Origin: Nematopogon swammerdamellus
Taxonomy: Eukaryota; Arthropoda; Insecta; Lepidoptera; Adelidae
DNA: 64,000 bases
Reading direction: 5' to 3'
NCBI GenBank assembly: GCA_946902875.1
Contig: OX336343.1
Coordinates: 17,779,596 to 17,843,595 of the forward strand
Each line of letters opens with the position of its first letter. The stretch's first letter is position 1. The translations under genes and the position numbers were made by a program. This document shows positions 10,484 through 21,375 of this stretch, piece after piece. The notes under the pieces are model-generated. The model did not search any database, was not told the origin of the DNA, and was given only the letters and a program-made list of their open reading frames with translations.

Positions 10484-12117
10484 ATCAGTGATAGGAATAA
10501 GTAGGGCTTATTTACCTAAATTTCGAGGAACAGAGTAAAAGATTGGAGACTTAGACTTAGACAATATTTTTTTCCGGTTTAATAATATTCATGGTGTTTT
10601 AATTTCGCGATTTGAAAAAAGTGGCCACCATTTTGAACTTTTTAGTTACTGGACCGATTGCTTTCAAAATCGATATCTGGGTGTCAGTGTGGGCTCTGAA
10701 TACGAATCTGTAGTAAAAATTTAAAAAAGTGGCCGCCATTTTGAACTTTTTAGTTACTGGACCGATTTCTTTCAAAATCGATATATGGGCGTCTATGTGG
10801 ACTCTGGATACGAATCTATAGTCAAAATTTAAAAAAAGTAGCCGCCATTTTGAACTTTTTAGTTACTGGACCGATTGCTTTCAAAATCGATATCTGGGTG
10901 TCTGTGTGGGCTCTGAATACGAATCCGTTGTCAAAATTTAAAAAAAGTGGCCGCCATTTTGAACTTTTTAGTTACTAGACCGATTGCTTTCAAAATCGAT
11001 ATCTGGGTGTATGTGTGTGCTCTGAATACGAATCTGTAGTAAAAAATTAAAAAAAGTGGCCGCCATTTTGAACTTATTAGTTACTGGGCCGATTGCTTTC
11101 AAAATCGATATCTGGTTGTCTGTGTGGCCTCTGCATATGAATCCGTTGTCAAAATTTAAAAAAAGTGACCGCCATTTTGAACTTTTTAGTTAATGGACCG
11201 ATTGCTTTTAAAATCGATATTTGTTTGTCTGTGTGAGCTCTGAATACGAATCCGTTGTCAAAATCTTAAAAAATTGGCCGCCATTTTGAACTTTTTAGTT
11301 ACTGGACCGATTACTTTCAAAACCCATATCTACATGTCTGTGTGGGCTCTGAATAACAATATGTAGTTAACATAAAAAATATGATATCAATTTTGAAAGC
11401 AATCGGTCCAGTAACTAAAAAGTTCAAAATGGCGGCCACTTTTTTAAAATTTTGACAACGGATTCGTATTCAGAGCCCACACAGACACCCAGATATCGAT
11501 TTTGAAAGCAATCGGTCCAGTAACTAAAAAGTTCAAAATGGCGGCCATTTTTTTAGATTTTTACTGCAGATTCGTATTCAGAGCCCCCACATACACCCAG
11601 ATATCGATTTTGAAAGCAATCGGTCCAGTAACTAAAAAGTTCAAAATGGCGGCCACTTTTTTTAAATTTTGATTACAGATTCGTATTCAGAGCCCACACA
11701 GACACCCAGATATCGATTTTGAAAGCAATCGGTCCAGTAACTGAAAAGTTCAAAATGGCGGCCACTTTTTTTTATTTTGACTACAGATTCGTATTCAGAG
11801 CCCACACAGACACCCAGATATCGATTTTGAAAGTAATCGGTCCAGTAACTAAAAAGTTCAAAATGGCGGCAACTTTTTTTAAATTTGACTACAGATTCGT
11901 ATTCAGAGTCCACACTGACACCCAGATGTCGATTTTGAAAGCAATCTGTCCAGTTACTAAAAAGTTCAAAATGGCGGCCACTTTTTTTAAATCGCGAAAT
12001 TATAACACCATGAATATTATTAAACCGGAAAAAAATATTGTCGTAAGGAAGTCTCCAATTTTTTACTCTGTTCCTCAAAGTTTAGGTAAATAAGTCCTAC
12101 CTATTCCTATCACTGAT
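10484..12117. mobile_element. Fold-back element with tandem-repeat arms
   Basis: The ends are inverted copies: ATCAGTGATAGGAATAAGTA at 10484 and its near-exact complement ending at 12117, both running about 140 bp inward. Inside, each arm is a tandem array of a unit of roughly 110 bp (GTTACTGGACCGATTGCTTT, CAAAATCGATATCTGGGTGT, GTGGCCGCCATTTTGAACTT). There are about 7 units in one orientation (10610-11370) and about 6 in the opposite orientation (11380-11990). A possible 4-bp duplication AATA flanks it. The architecture resembles Drosophila FB elements. Open frames through the units are by-products of the repeat. No transposase is present. Confidence 0.85.
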
Positions 12118-13085
12118 AATAATTTATATTAATTAATACCATATATATAATTAATATATATTATTTAATTCCACTACCGATAGAGGTCGCGGATAATTAA
12201 TTTATTTGTATTAATGTTTCAATACTGGAATTTAAATCCGGTAAACTTTCTAGCGGCCGGCCCGCAGCTTATGTTGAAGACAACACTAGATATTTTGTTC
12301 TTTGGTTATTAAATAAAATAATTAATCTAAATGATTTCCGGTCGGTGTTGTGTGAACCCCTTTCCGGTTCTTATTATGCGCGAGTGTGTGCGCAATAAGC
12401 TTTTTCCATTGCATTTGTCAAAAAGTGAAATAGATATCACGTAAAAATACTTCTGTACAAGTTTTTATTATTTTAATACTTTCTTTATATTAATTTTGAG
12501 TATATGTGGTGTATTTTTATAATCTGTATATTTAAATTAATGTAAATATGTGAATGTGATAATAAATGAATAATACTTATTATAATAATACATAATATAC
12601 AATATATTAGTTTTGTATAGGTATATTTGTTTTATAATTATAAAAAATAGAAAACGTAATAATATAGAAATAATAACAATACATATTATAAATTGAATTC
12701 ATCCATGTCATTGCCATAAAAAAACTAACAACACCCATATACAATAATTGATTTCAAATTTCTTTCCAGTCTGTCAAATTTGCCTATCATGTGTACGCGC
12801 CCGGTATGGCGCGCAGTCGTGCTCCTAACTCGCGGAATTTTTGTATTTTACACGCTTTAAGCATTGTATTATCATTAAAATGACCTAATTATGAAAGGTT
12901 ACGCCATCTTTTGTCATTCCTGATGATCTTGAGCTCTTTCGACACGCACGAACTGCACAAATCGCCATTTTGCGTAGTGCACATATACGTGTTCTTCGTT
13001 CCCAAGTCGCGAGCGCACTGACGGTCGATCCCGCAGCAGCGCTATATGTTAGTGCAAATGCTCTAACACGCGGCTAATTTTCCTA
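12118..13085. other. AT-rich stretch, nothing recognised
   Basis: Contains AT-rich low-complexity sequence (12120-12700) and then unique-looking sequence. No gene was identified. Confidence 0.5.
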
Positions 13086-13089
13086 TATA

Positions 13090-13312
13090 TTAGCGCTCGA
13101 CGGTTGCCACTCCCGTAGGTATGCTCGGTGTACCCCGTATTGGACCCAAGATGGGCACATAACAGCCCCGGATGTCTTCTCTGGTCCAATATAGCCAGCA
13201 ATCCAAAGCAAAGTCTCCGGTATGGTACTTCCGCGGAGGTGATATTGGCTGGTCGGAGCATATGCTCTGGTCCGTCTGACTCGGGTACCCATACCGGATT
13301 GCATAAAATAAA
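13090..13312 (+). repeat. SINE-B copy, 3' two-thirds
   Basis: Includes 'AATATAGCCAGCAATCCAAA', 'GATATTGGCTGGTCGGAGCA' and 'CCCATACCGGATTGCATAAA'. The tRNA-like head is missing. Confidence 0.8.
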
Positions 13313-13959
13313 TTACTATCAAAATGCCGTTTCAAATTCGATCCACACTCGTCTCAAAATAAAACACTCGACGACGACGGGAAGAGTTTTGAAAAATGTT
13401 TCCCTTAAATTGCGCTTCCAAATGATTAATGCCGGACAATTTGCGACAGTAAATGACGTCCCCTCCCCCTACCCCGCCCCCGAACCTCCCCCGCGCCCCC
13501 CCGCGCCGCCCCCGCGCCGCCTCCAAGCCGCCCCGCCGTCGGCTCACAATTAACTAGTCGTTAAGGTAATCACTTTGACGGGACTGTGCAGAAATAACTC
13601 ACTTTCTTTCGTTCGTGAAGTTTTCGTAATAAAATAAAAGCGAAAAATAATGTTTCAATTAATTATTTCAATATATAAAGACTAATAAATATATATATAT
13701 ATTTGTCCCGCGAACAAAGTTGCGTCCACCTATTACAAAATTTTCATATAATACTGCGTCCACCGCACTTGGGCTTCCGTATACGGACGCAACTTTGCAA
13801 CCTCTGTTCTTTTAACTAGAAATGACTTCTAATGCCATCTAGAAGCGTTCTGTGAAAACACCCGTGAACACAACCACGGACGCAACTTTACTGAAAAAGT
13901 ATACAAATTCGGGTATTTTAGTTCAGCCAAATCCCGAGCGGCGCAGGTGGCGACACTGA
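13313..13959. other. Mixed stretch with a GC-rich block at 13455-13550
   Basis: 13455-13550 is C- and CpG-rich and can be read as a proline-rich peptide, but no splice-supported exon or family is recognised. 13720-13900 repeats 'GGACGCAACTTT' and its complement several times. Otherwise nothing. Confidence 0.45.
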
Positions 13960-14440
13960 GCGCGCGTATACCCTGCCCCGCGCCCCTGCCGTATATAAAA
14001 TATCGATTGGCTCAGTAGTATTGCGTCCGGTATTTGGAATGCGTAATTTAACCTCGCCCGGGCCTCTCGCGTGGGCCCCCCCCCCCCCCCCCACCCCTCC
14101 CCTCGGCGCATATAAATAAGCTATTAGCACGATAGTACTGCTTCCACTATTTCTAATGCATAGTAATCTAGCCCGATCGCCTCTCGCTCGCCCGGCGGCG
14201 CTCCCCCGGCGGCGCTCCCCCCCCCCCCCCCCCCCCCCCCCCCCGGCGCATATAAATCAGCTATTAGCACGATAATGTTGCTTCCACTATTTCTTTCGAA
14301 TGCATAGCCTAGCCCGAGCGCCGCTCGCTCGCCCGGCGGCGCCTCCCCCCCCCCCCCCCCCTCCCCCTCCCCCCACGGCTCATATTAATCAGCTATTAGC
14401 ACCATAGTATTGCTTCCACTATTTCGAATGCGTTGTTTTA
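13960..14440. repeat. Tandem repeat with poly-C tracts, copy A
   Basis: About four units of roughly 125 bp. Each has a CpG-rich part (CTCGCTCGCCCGGCGGCGC), a long C run (up to about 25 C at 14219-14244) and 'GGCGCATATAAATCAGCTATTA'-type sequence. The right part is copied again at 15640-16020. Confidence 0.85.
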
Positions 14441-14635
14441 GTTAAGTCACTGGTCCATAGCTTTGTGTGAGTGGTGTAGTATTAACGAGTTTTAGCCGCG
14501 TAGACAACAGACAGAACCAACCATAATATGTAGTTAGTTATCTAGATAGGCGTGTACCTTATGAATTTAAACTTTCATAATGAGGAGGAGGCGGCGAACA
14601 AAAGCGGACATGTCCACCCACATAGATTTATTTTT

Positions 14636-15600
14636 TACTAGCTTTTGCCCGCGGCTTCGCTCGCGTTTAATTCCATAAGGACAAAGTAAGTCACAAACGG
14701 CAAGTCGCTAGGGGCGAGGCCGAAGGCCGAGCTTCGTTCTGGTAAACAATGTTCTCCCTAGAAGAAGTAAGTAACTAAAGGCGAGGTCGAAGGCCGAGTT
14801 ACGTTCGGGTAAACGATGTACTCTCTAGAATAAATAAGTCACTAAAGGCGAGGCCGCAGGCCGAGCTACGTTCAGGAAAACAATGTGCTCCCTACAAGAA
14901 GTAAATCAGTAAAGGCGAGGCCGAAGGCCGAGCTACGTTCAGGTAAAAGGTGTACTCTCTAGAAGAAATAAGTCACTAAAGGCGTGGCCGCAAAGTGCTA
15001 CTTAGAAGTAGTAAGTTACTAAAGGCGAGGCCGAAGGCCGAGCTGCGTGCTGGTAAACGATGTACTCTCTAAAAGAAATAAGTCACTAAAGGTGAGGCCG
15101 CAGGCCGAGCTGCGTTCAGGTATACGATGTACTCTCTAGAAGAAATAGAAGAATTAATTGTAAGAATTTCTCATTCTAAAAAAATAATTAAATTATTATT
15201 TAAAATCAAATAAATTATAATTAAAAAATTTTGCTAATATTGCTTACCTGGACGGCAGCTCGCCGGATTGCTTACCTGGATTGCAGCTCGGCGTTCGGCC
15301 TCGCATTTAAAGACATACTTCTTCTAGGGAGAACATTGTTTACCTGAACGCAGCTCGGCCTGCGGCCTCGCCTTATTTCTTCTAGAGAATACCGATTATT
15401 TAAACACAACTCGGCCTTCGGTTTCGCCTCTAGTGACTTACTTCTCTAGGGCGGATATTGCTTAACTGGACGCAGCTCGGCCTTCGGCCTCGCAATTAGT
15501 GACTTACTTCTTCTAGAGAGAACATTGTTTACCTGAACGCAGCTCGGCCTCCGGCCTCGCCTTTAGTGATTTATTTCTTCTAAAGAGTACATCGTTTGTA
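14636..15600. mobile_element. 'GGCCTTCGGCC' fold-back array, copy 1
   Basis: Begins CTAGCTTTTGCCCGCGGCTT (14639). 14690-15150 holds units of about 65 bp with GGCGAGGCCGAAGGCCGAGC. After an AT-rich centre (15165-15250) the units are inverted (GCTCGGCCTTCGGCCTCGC, 15280-15600). It is the same architecture as 28950-30293 and 49663-51320. Confidence 0.8.
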
Positions 15601-15627
15601 AAACTTGACGAGTCTAACTGCAGTGTG

Positions 15628-16447
15628 CCGGTATTTGGAATGCGTAATTTAACCTCGCCCGGGCCTCTCGCGTGGGACCCCCCCCCCCCCCCCCCTCCCC
15701 TCGGCGCATATAAATAAGCTATTAGCACGATAGTACTGCTTCCACTATTTCTAATGCATAGTAACCTAGCCCGATCGCCTCTCGCTCGCCCGGCGGTGCT
15801 CCCCCCCCCCCCCCCCCCCGGCGCATATAAATCAGCTATTAGCACGATAGTGTTGCTTCCACTATTTCTTTCGAATGCATAGCCTAGCCCGAGCGCCGCT
15901 CGCTCGCCCGGCGGCGCCTTCCCCCCCCCCCCCCCCCCCCCCCTCCCCCTCCTCCCCACGGCTCATATTAATCAGCTATTAGCACCATAGTATTGCTTCC
16001 ACTATTTCGAATGCGTTGTTTTAGTTAAGTCACTGGTCCATAGCTTTGTGTGAGTGGTGTAGTATTAACGAGTTTTAGCCGCGTAGACAACAGACAGAAC
16101 CAACCATAATATGTAGTTAGTTATCTAGATAGGCGTGTACCTTATGAATTTAAACTTTCATAATGAGGCGGAGGCGGCGAACAAAAGCGGACATGTCCAC
16201 CCACATACATTTATTTTTTACTAGCTTTTGCCCGCGGCTTCGCTCGCGTTTAATTCCATAAGGACAAAGTAAGTCACAAACGGCAAGTCGCTAGGGGCGA
16301 GGCCGAAGGCCGAGCTTCGTTCAGGTAAACAATGTTCTCCCTAGAAGAAGTAAGTAACTAAAGGCGAGGTCGAAGGCCGAGTTACGTTCGGGTAAACGAT
16401 GTACTCTCTAGAATAAATAAGTCACTAAAGGCGAGGCCGCAGGCCTC
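15628..16447. repeat. Segmental duplication of about 14029-14865
   Basis: From 'CCGGTATTTGGAATGCGTAA' through three poly-C units, a unique stretch (GTTAAGTCACTGGTCCATAG) and the fold-back start, this block repeats 14029-14865 with few differences except C-run lengths. It is flanked by 'GTCTAACTGCAGTGTGC' at both ends (about 15612 and 16450), which may mark the duplication joints. Confidence 0.85.
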
Positions 16448-16890
16448 TGCAGTCTAACTGCAGTGTGCTGTCTATAGATGATTAATAAACAATAAAGCAG
16501 CTCGGCCTGCGGCCTCGTCTTATTTCTTCTAGAGAGTACCGATTATTTAAACACAACTCGGCCTTCGGTTTCGCGTTTAGTGACTTACTTCATCTAGGGC
16601 GGATATTGCTTAACTGGACGCAGCTCGGCCTTCGGCCTCGCAAATAGTGACTTACTTCTTCTAGGGAGAACATTGTTTACCTGAACGCAGCTCGGCCGGC
16701 GGCCTCGCCTTTAGTGACTTACTTCTTCTAGGGAGAACATTGTTTACCTGAACGCAGCTCGGCTTTCGGCCTCGCCCTCAGTGACTTACTTTCTTCGAGT
16801 AGTATGAAGAGAGTATATTGTTTATCTGAACACAGTTCGACCTTCGAATAACCTTGGAGTTAGTGATTTACTTTGTCCTTTAATTAATTC
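16448..16890. repeat. Right arm of the 'GGCCTTCGGCC' array
   Basis: Inverted-orientation units (CAGCTCGGCCTTCGGCCTCG) continue to about 16850, then 'ACTTTGTCCTTTAATTAATT', the complement of the left-end sequence at 14675. Confidence 0.8.
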
Positions 16891-17380
16891 AGCGTTATGG
16901 TATATAGCCTATAGTTAAACTCCAGAACTCTCTTTGAATCGGTGCAAACCGCATCAAAATTTGTTACTAAATGCCGTTCATACTATACTTCAAAGAACAA
17001 AGTCCTCTCATACAAACTTTCACCCTCCTTTTAACCCCTTTAAAAGGTGAAAATAAAAAAACCGTGATACACGTCTTCATTTGTTTATGCTCAGTAGCCT
17101 TAATTAAAATTTTTATATTTCTAACTTCAAAGGACAAAGACTTTCATACAAACTTTCATCCCCTATTTCACCCCCTTAAAGTTGAAATTTTCAAAAATCC
17201 TTTCTTAGTGGATGCTTACGTCATATATTAGAACTACGTTCCAAATTTCAACACTCTAAGTCTTACGGTTTGGGCTGGCTGGGCGATGATGAGTCAGTCG
17301 GGCGTAGTCTCGAAGAATAAGTACGAAGAAGTCTTCGTAGTATAGAAGATCGATAGATAGATAGATAGATTTTTTTTAAT
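16891..17380. repeat. Dispersed repeat remnant flanking the fold-back
   Basis: Two related runs (CATACAAACTTTCACCCTCC and CATACAAACTTTCATCCCCT) and 'TTTCAAAAATCCTTTCTTAG' belong to a repeat that is common next to the 'CCCGCGGCTTCGCTCGCG' end in Lepidoptera. An 86-codon open frame here is non-genic. A short (GATA)n lies at 17350. Confidence 0.6.
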
Positions 17381-18099
17381 TCTCTGAGCTCATATTTATG
17401 TCGTCCCTGAAGTACTTTCATTAAAAACCGCTTCTTTCCTATACAAAATAATACTCAAATATGCATTTTCAGTCAAAACCAGACTTGTCCCATTAAAATT
17501 AGAAGAAAATATGATTGCACCTTCATTTACAATCAAAACGGGATGAAACTAATTGAATAATTTTTCGTGTGATAGGTTTTCTACTTGTCAAATAAATATC
17601 TATTTTTTGTTTGTTTTGATATTTGTTAAGATTTGTCCAGACTTTTCAAACGAAACCGGAGATTTTTCAAACAAAACCGAACTTGTCCATTTTTAAATTA
17701 AAAAAATAAGACAATCAGTCAATGTTCTGATAAAATAAACGACGGTTACACGTTTGTATTTTGATGAAGCTTTTATGTACAAAAATGTAGAGCTATAGCT
17801 AGCCCCTATCTGCTTCATCTAGTTTTTGAGCTCTCCTGTAAAATTATATTTGTGGGACAAATCCGATTTTGTTCACCGCCTCCTCATTATTATTTCAGTA
17901 TTTATTAGAAATTGAAACATACTATCTTAGCAAAAGGTGTTTACTATGTTCGGATGAGTTTGTTTGATTTTTTTTTGTAATATTTAATAAAATATAAAAA
18001 TTGTACAACCCTTTTTTTTTATTTATCTATTTCCGATATAGAACCCCCCCCTGAAAAGCCCGTCACTTCAAACGAAAAGACCTATACATACATACAAAA
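17381..18099. other. Nothing firmly recognised
   Basis: AT-rich. The phrase 'AAACGAAACCGGAGA / AAACAAAACCGAACTTGTCC' (17640-17690) is repeated with variation, but no element or gene is defined. Confidence 0.45.
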
Positions 18100-18778
18100 G
18101 AATGATATACCGAATTCATTTACACAAAAACTGATAGCAATTTTGAGCTTCGTTTTCCTTTAAAAAGTCATTCACAATGTGGCCAAAATTAGGGATAATT
18201 TGCAAGAGTCTGAACGAACATTAACAATTGCAGTGAAGTAGTTTATATTAAACGAAGTGCCCGTGGGGCCGTTACATGTTCTAAATTTGAAAAGTTTCCG
18301 GAAAACGCTCTCAATACTTTAATAATTCCAATAATTTCCATTGTTAATGTTAGTGTTAATATTAGAACTCTGGCAAATTATCCCAAATTTTGGCTACTTA
18401 GTGAATGATTCAAGTCATTCACATGTGTTATACCGTTGGAAAGGGCGTAAACTAGCATATTTTTTCTCGTCCTGGAGATTTTGAGAGGTCATCATAAGTC
18501 CTTTTCATGGTATTAACTTCATCAAATTATATTTTTTCTAGAATAAGAATATTCGTAAAATACAATACATTTTATTTTGTGCTGATACTAACATAAACCA
18601 AAAAAGTTACAAGGTTTTAAAGCTTGGGTTTTGGTAATTTTCATAAATAAAGAAAAAAAATCGTATCTTGATACCACGTGACACCTGACAAAAGGTATCA
18701 TCATGGGTCAAAACCTTGTAAATGAGCCCACGTATTTAAAAAAAAAATTTCGGTCGATGTGCCGAACACCCTGTATAA
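18100..18778 (-). mobile_element. Interspersed element 'G', copy 1, partly folded back
   Basis: Ends with 'GTGCCGAACACCCTGTATAA' (complement of the starts at 28266 and 61320). Internally 'GGCCAAAATTAGGGATAATT' (18181) and its complement (18372) make a fold-back. The common parts are 'GTCACGTGGTATCGAGATAC', 'TTGAAAATTACCAAAATCCC' and 'ACCGTTGGAAAGGGCGTAAA'. No coding capacity is seen. Confidence 0.75.
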
Positions 18779-18885
18779 TAAATACTATTATAACGAATAC
18801 AATGATAATAACAATTTCAATTATTACATTTTGCAATCACTTCTATATTACAGCGCGCAGACACAACTTTTCCCTCAAATTGTTT

Positions 18886-19138
18886 GGATAGGTTAGATTA
18901 GGTTACGTTAGGTTAGGTTAGCTTAGGTTAGGTTAGGTTAGGTTAGGTTAGGTTAGGTTAGGTTGGGTTATTTTAGATTAGGTTAGTTTAGGCTAGGTTA
19001 GGTTAGTTTAGGCTAGGTTAGGTTTTTTTACGTTGTGTAAGTTTTGGTAGTAAGGTTAGATCTAATAAGGTTAGGTTGGGTTGGGTAAGGTTATGTTAGG
19101 TTAGGTTGGGTTGGGTTGGCTAAGGTTAGGTTAGGTCA
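18886..19138 (+). repeat. Interstitial telomere-type (TTAGG)n array
   Basis: About 250 bp of GGTTA pentamers, the insect telomeric repeat TTAGG. A near-perfect core is at 18911-18964, with increasing variants (GGTTGGG, GGCTAGG) on the right. It lies inside repeat-rich DNA, not at a chromosome end. Confidence 0.92.
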
Positions 19139-19843
19139 AGTATGTTCGCTTGTACACAGTTCAGTCGATTTGAGCTATTTTTTTTTTCTTTTCTCAATAC
19201 AATTTACATATCTCGGGATTTTTTGTGACCCTACTAGAGCCATAACGATTTTTATGGCCATATCTCTCGAAGATCAGTATCACGAGTGAAATCTCGCTTA
19301 TTAAAAAACATATCACGCCGTGGCATACAGACGGGCGAACGGACATGACGAAATTACACGTGTACCGTATTTGGCTACAGAACCCTAAAAAGTTATGTAC
19401 TTTGCTTGTTCCCTTGTTTGTTGTTTGCTTGTTAGATTGGAAGCATCAATGTAATTTGTTTTTTTATTTAGTGTATATTTTGACTTATATATGACCTTTG
19501 TTAGTGATGAATGGATTGGAAGCAATAGTGTCGGTTTTTTTTTATTTAGAGTATACATAGTTTGACCTTGACTGGATTGGACTGGCTGGACGCCATAATG
19601 TGTATTATAAAAGGAGTCAATTCTGTGTGTAAATTGAAATGTATACTCATAATATACAGGGCGGGTGCCGAAATGTCTGTAATATGAACAGACGTCATAC
19701 GGAGGGTGAAATGAAAACAGCATATATAAATACGAATAAAAATATCGAAATAAAAGTAATCTGCCCATATGATAGAAAGTTTTTATTACACTATTTTCAC
19801 TTACATCCTTATTAAATACTCTAGAAGTGATGGACGCAGCAAG
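19139..19843. other. Repeat-like stretch without gene
   Basis: 19185-19395 ends in a 'GGGCGAACGGACATGACGAA...AGAACCCTAAAAA' type tail, as in element E. 19400-19560 holds a diverged tandem pair around 'GATTGGAAGCA'. No exon is supported. Confidence 0.45.
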
Positions 19844-19845
19844 TA

Positions 19846-20562
19846 CAGTAGAAACCAAACTTAAATGCGGCTGTGAGATGCGCCCGTGTGTCTGCGCAAA
19901 AGACGATTATTAGGGCAGAGGGGGGGAGGGCGGAAGGTGTGCAAAGGGGGTATCGGCGCACCCTACCGCGCTCCCCCGCGTTGCTAGGATACGACCGCGC
20001 GCCGTCACCGCCCGCGTCCTGTCGCCCGCGCACGCCTCCCTCTCATCTGTGTGTGCGCCATTGTACAGTCACTCACTATTTATTTGTTTCTTCCGTAGTG
20101 TCGCGGTAGATTATCTACATAGTGGTTTCACACATGGTTATTCGTATTCGTGATTGTTGCAAACATTTTAGTTTTATCTCACTCTAATCAAGCCATTAAA
20201 AGGAGACGAAACGGAAATGTTTATCAAATATATGTGTACATACAGCTATGTGTGGTGCTAGCATGATAAATGTTTATTGACGAAGTGCGTTTACCGGGGT
20301 CGCCCGAACGACACCAACACGTCGTCAGTTCAAACCGGTTTTAACCATGATCGATACATCGGTGTGCAAAAACATAATATATTACAGTAATATATAAAAA
20401 TTATATAAAGCAAGACTCTTTTTTTTTACCTACAAATGATAATGTAAAATAATTTTATACATTTTCTGGCAAAATATTCGATTGTATATTTTATTTGACT
20501 ATACATGCGCAGTCAAGCGCCCGAACTTCAGGCCAATACGCATTTAAGTTTGGTTTCCACTG
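19846..20562. mobile_element. TA-flanked inverted-repeat element, 717 bp
   Basis: The left end CAGTAGAAACCAAACTTAAA and the complement of the right end (CAGTGGAAACCAAACTTAAA) match at 23 of 24 positions, and each end abuts TA. A TA duplication and CAGT termini fit the Tc1/mariner/pogo superfamily, as a non-autonomous copy. The left half (19880-20060) is strongly CpG-rich, unlike the flanks, and the right half is AT-rich. No transposase frame is present. Confidence 0.75.
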
Positions 20563-20639
20563 TATCTTTTTTGAAAGGACGCAGAAATGATAGCGGGATG
20601 TATATATATATATATAAATATAGTTTATACGTTAGCAGA

Positions 20640-20830
20640 TCAAGCTCAAGTGGCAGTGGGCTGGACACGTCAGCCGAAGAGGCGACGGCCGTTGGAGTAA
20701 CCGCCTCCTACACTGGCGGCCGTTGACTGTGTGGGAAGACCACCCGCCAGGTTAGAAGACGACATCAAGTAGGTCAGCGGAAAGCAATGGTTCCGTTACC
20801 GCTGAAGGCCGGGAGGACTGGAGGCGTATG
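20640..20830 (+). pseudogene. RTE-like LINE 3' coding fragment
   Basis: Frames give IKLKWQWAGHVSRRGDGRW and later the sequence for 'AEGREDW..MSSS', the C-terminal end typical of RTE-type retrotransposon proteins (KLKWQWAGH..RR.DGRW, then WR..AE..VQQW). Frames are broken. Related copies are at 36635-36870, 49085-49335 plus 53195-53260, and 57172-57245. A (CTGA)n run follows at 20855-20877. Confidence 0.75.
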
Positions 20831-20939
20831 TCCAGCAGTGGTCGCAATACACGCTGACTGACTGACTGACTGACTGAATATCCTTTTCGCACAACGGAAC
20901 CCTTGCAGTCGTCGTGTACATTTGGTTTGGATACTTTCA

Positions 20940-21375
20940 TAAAGTGCGCATTTAAGACGAGACGGAAGTTAACTTTCTTCATACTAAATCGTCTTTCGGC
21001 ATTTATATTTTTACCCCCCTAAACCTAATCCGATTTTTACAATTCTTTTTTTGTTGTAATAAGTACAGCTACGTTCCTATCTTTTTATTTTTTTTATAAT
21101 AAAAGTGATGAGTTGATGACTCAATAAAGGCTAATGAACTTGACACCAAAAAATTAAAAATGATTTTTTTTCCGGTCGAAATACAAATTTTTATCTCCGG
21201 TGTTGTAGGTATATTTTACAAAACCAAAAAATTACAGGCACGTAGATTGGACTGTCCTTAAGGCAAGAAAAACAAATTGTAAAAATCGGATAAGGTTTAG
21301 GGGTATCGAAAACATAAATGCCGAAAGACGAGTTTGTATGGAGAAAGTTAACTTCCGTTTCGTCTTCACTTCAAA
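20940..21375. mobile_element. Long inverted-repeat element
   Basis: About 110-bp arms: 20940-21050 (GACGGAAGTTAACTTTCTTC, CGTCTTTCGGCATTTATATT, AACCTAATCCGATTTTTACA) pairs with 21260-21372 in reverse complement, with scattered mismatches. The central 210 bp is AT-rich. A MITE-like fold-back of unknown family. Confidence 0.8.

Noticed and set aside
11662..12093. Open frames of 124-138 codons on both strands
   Set aside because: They arise from the roughly 110-bp tandem units of the fold-back element, with no codon bias or start context.
13128..13553. 141-codon plus-strand frame ending in a proline-rich stretch
   Set aside because: The first half is SINE-B and the rest a C-rich block; no family, no splice support.
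15513..15959. 148-codon Gly-rich minus-strand frame
   Set aside because: It crosses poly-C tracts and the segmental duplication; glycine and proline runs come from homopolymers.
17003..17231. 86-codon frame with 'TFTLLLTPLKG'
   Set aside because: Lies in a dispersed repeat with duplicated 'CATACAAACTTTCA' phrases.
18886..19138. True chromosome end
   Set aside because: Non-telomeric sequence continues on both sides and the repeats are degenerate.
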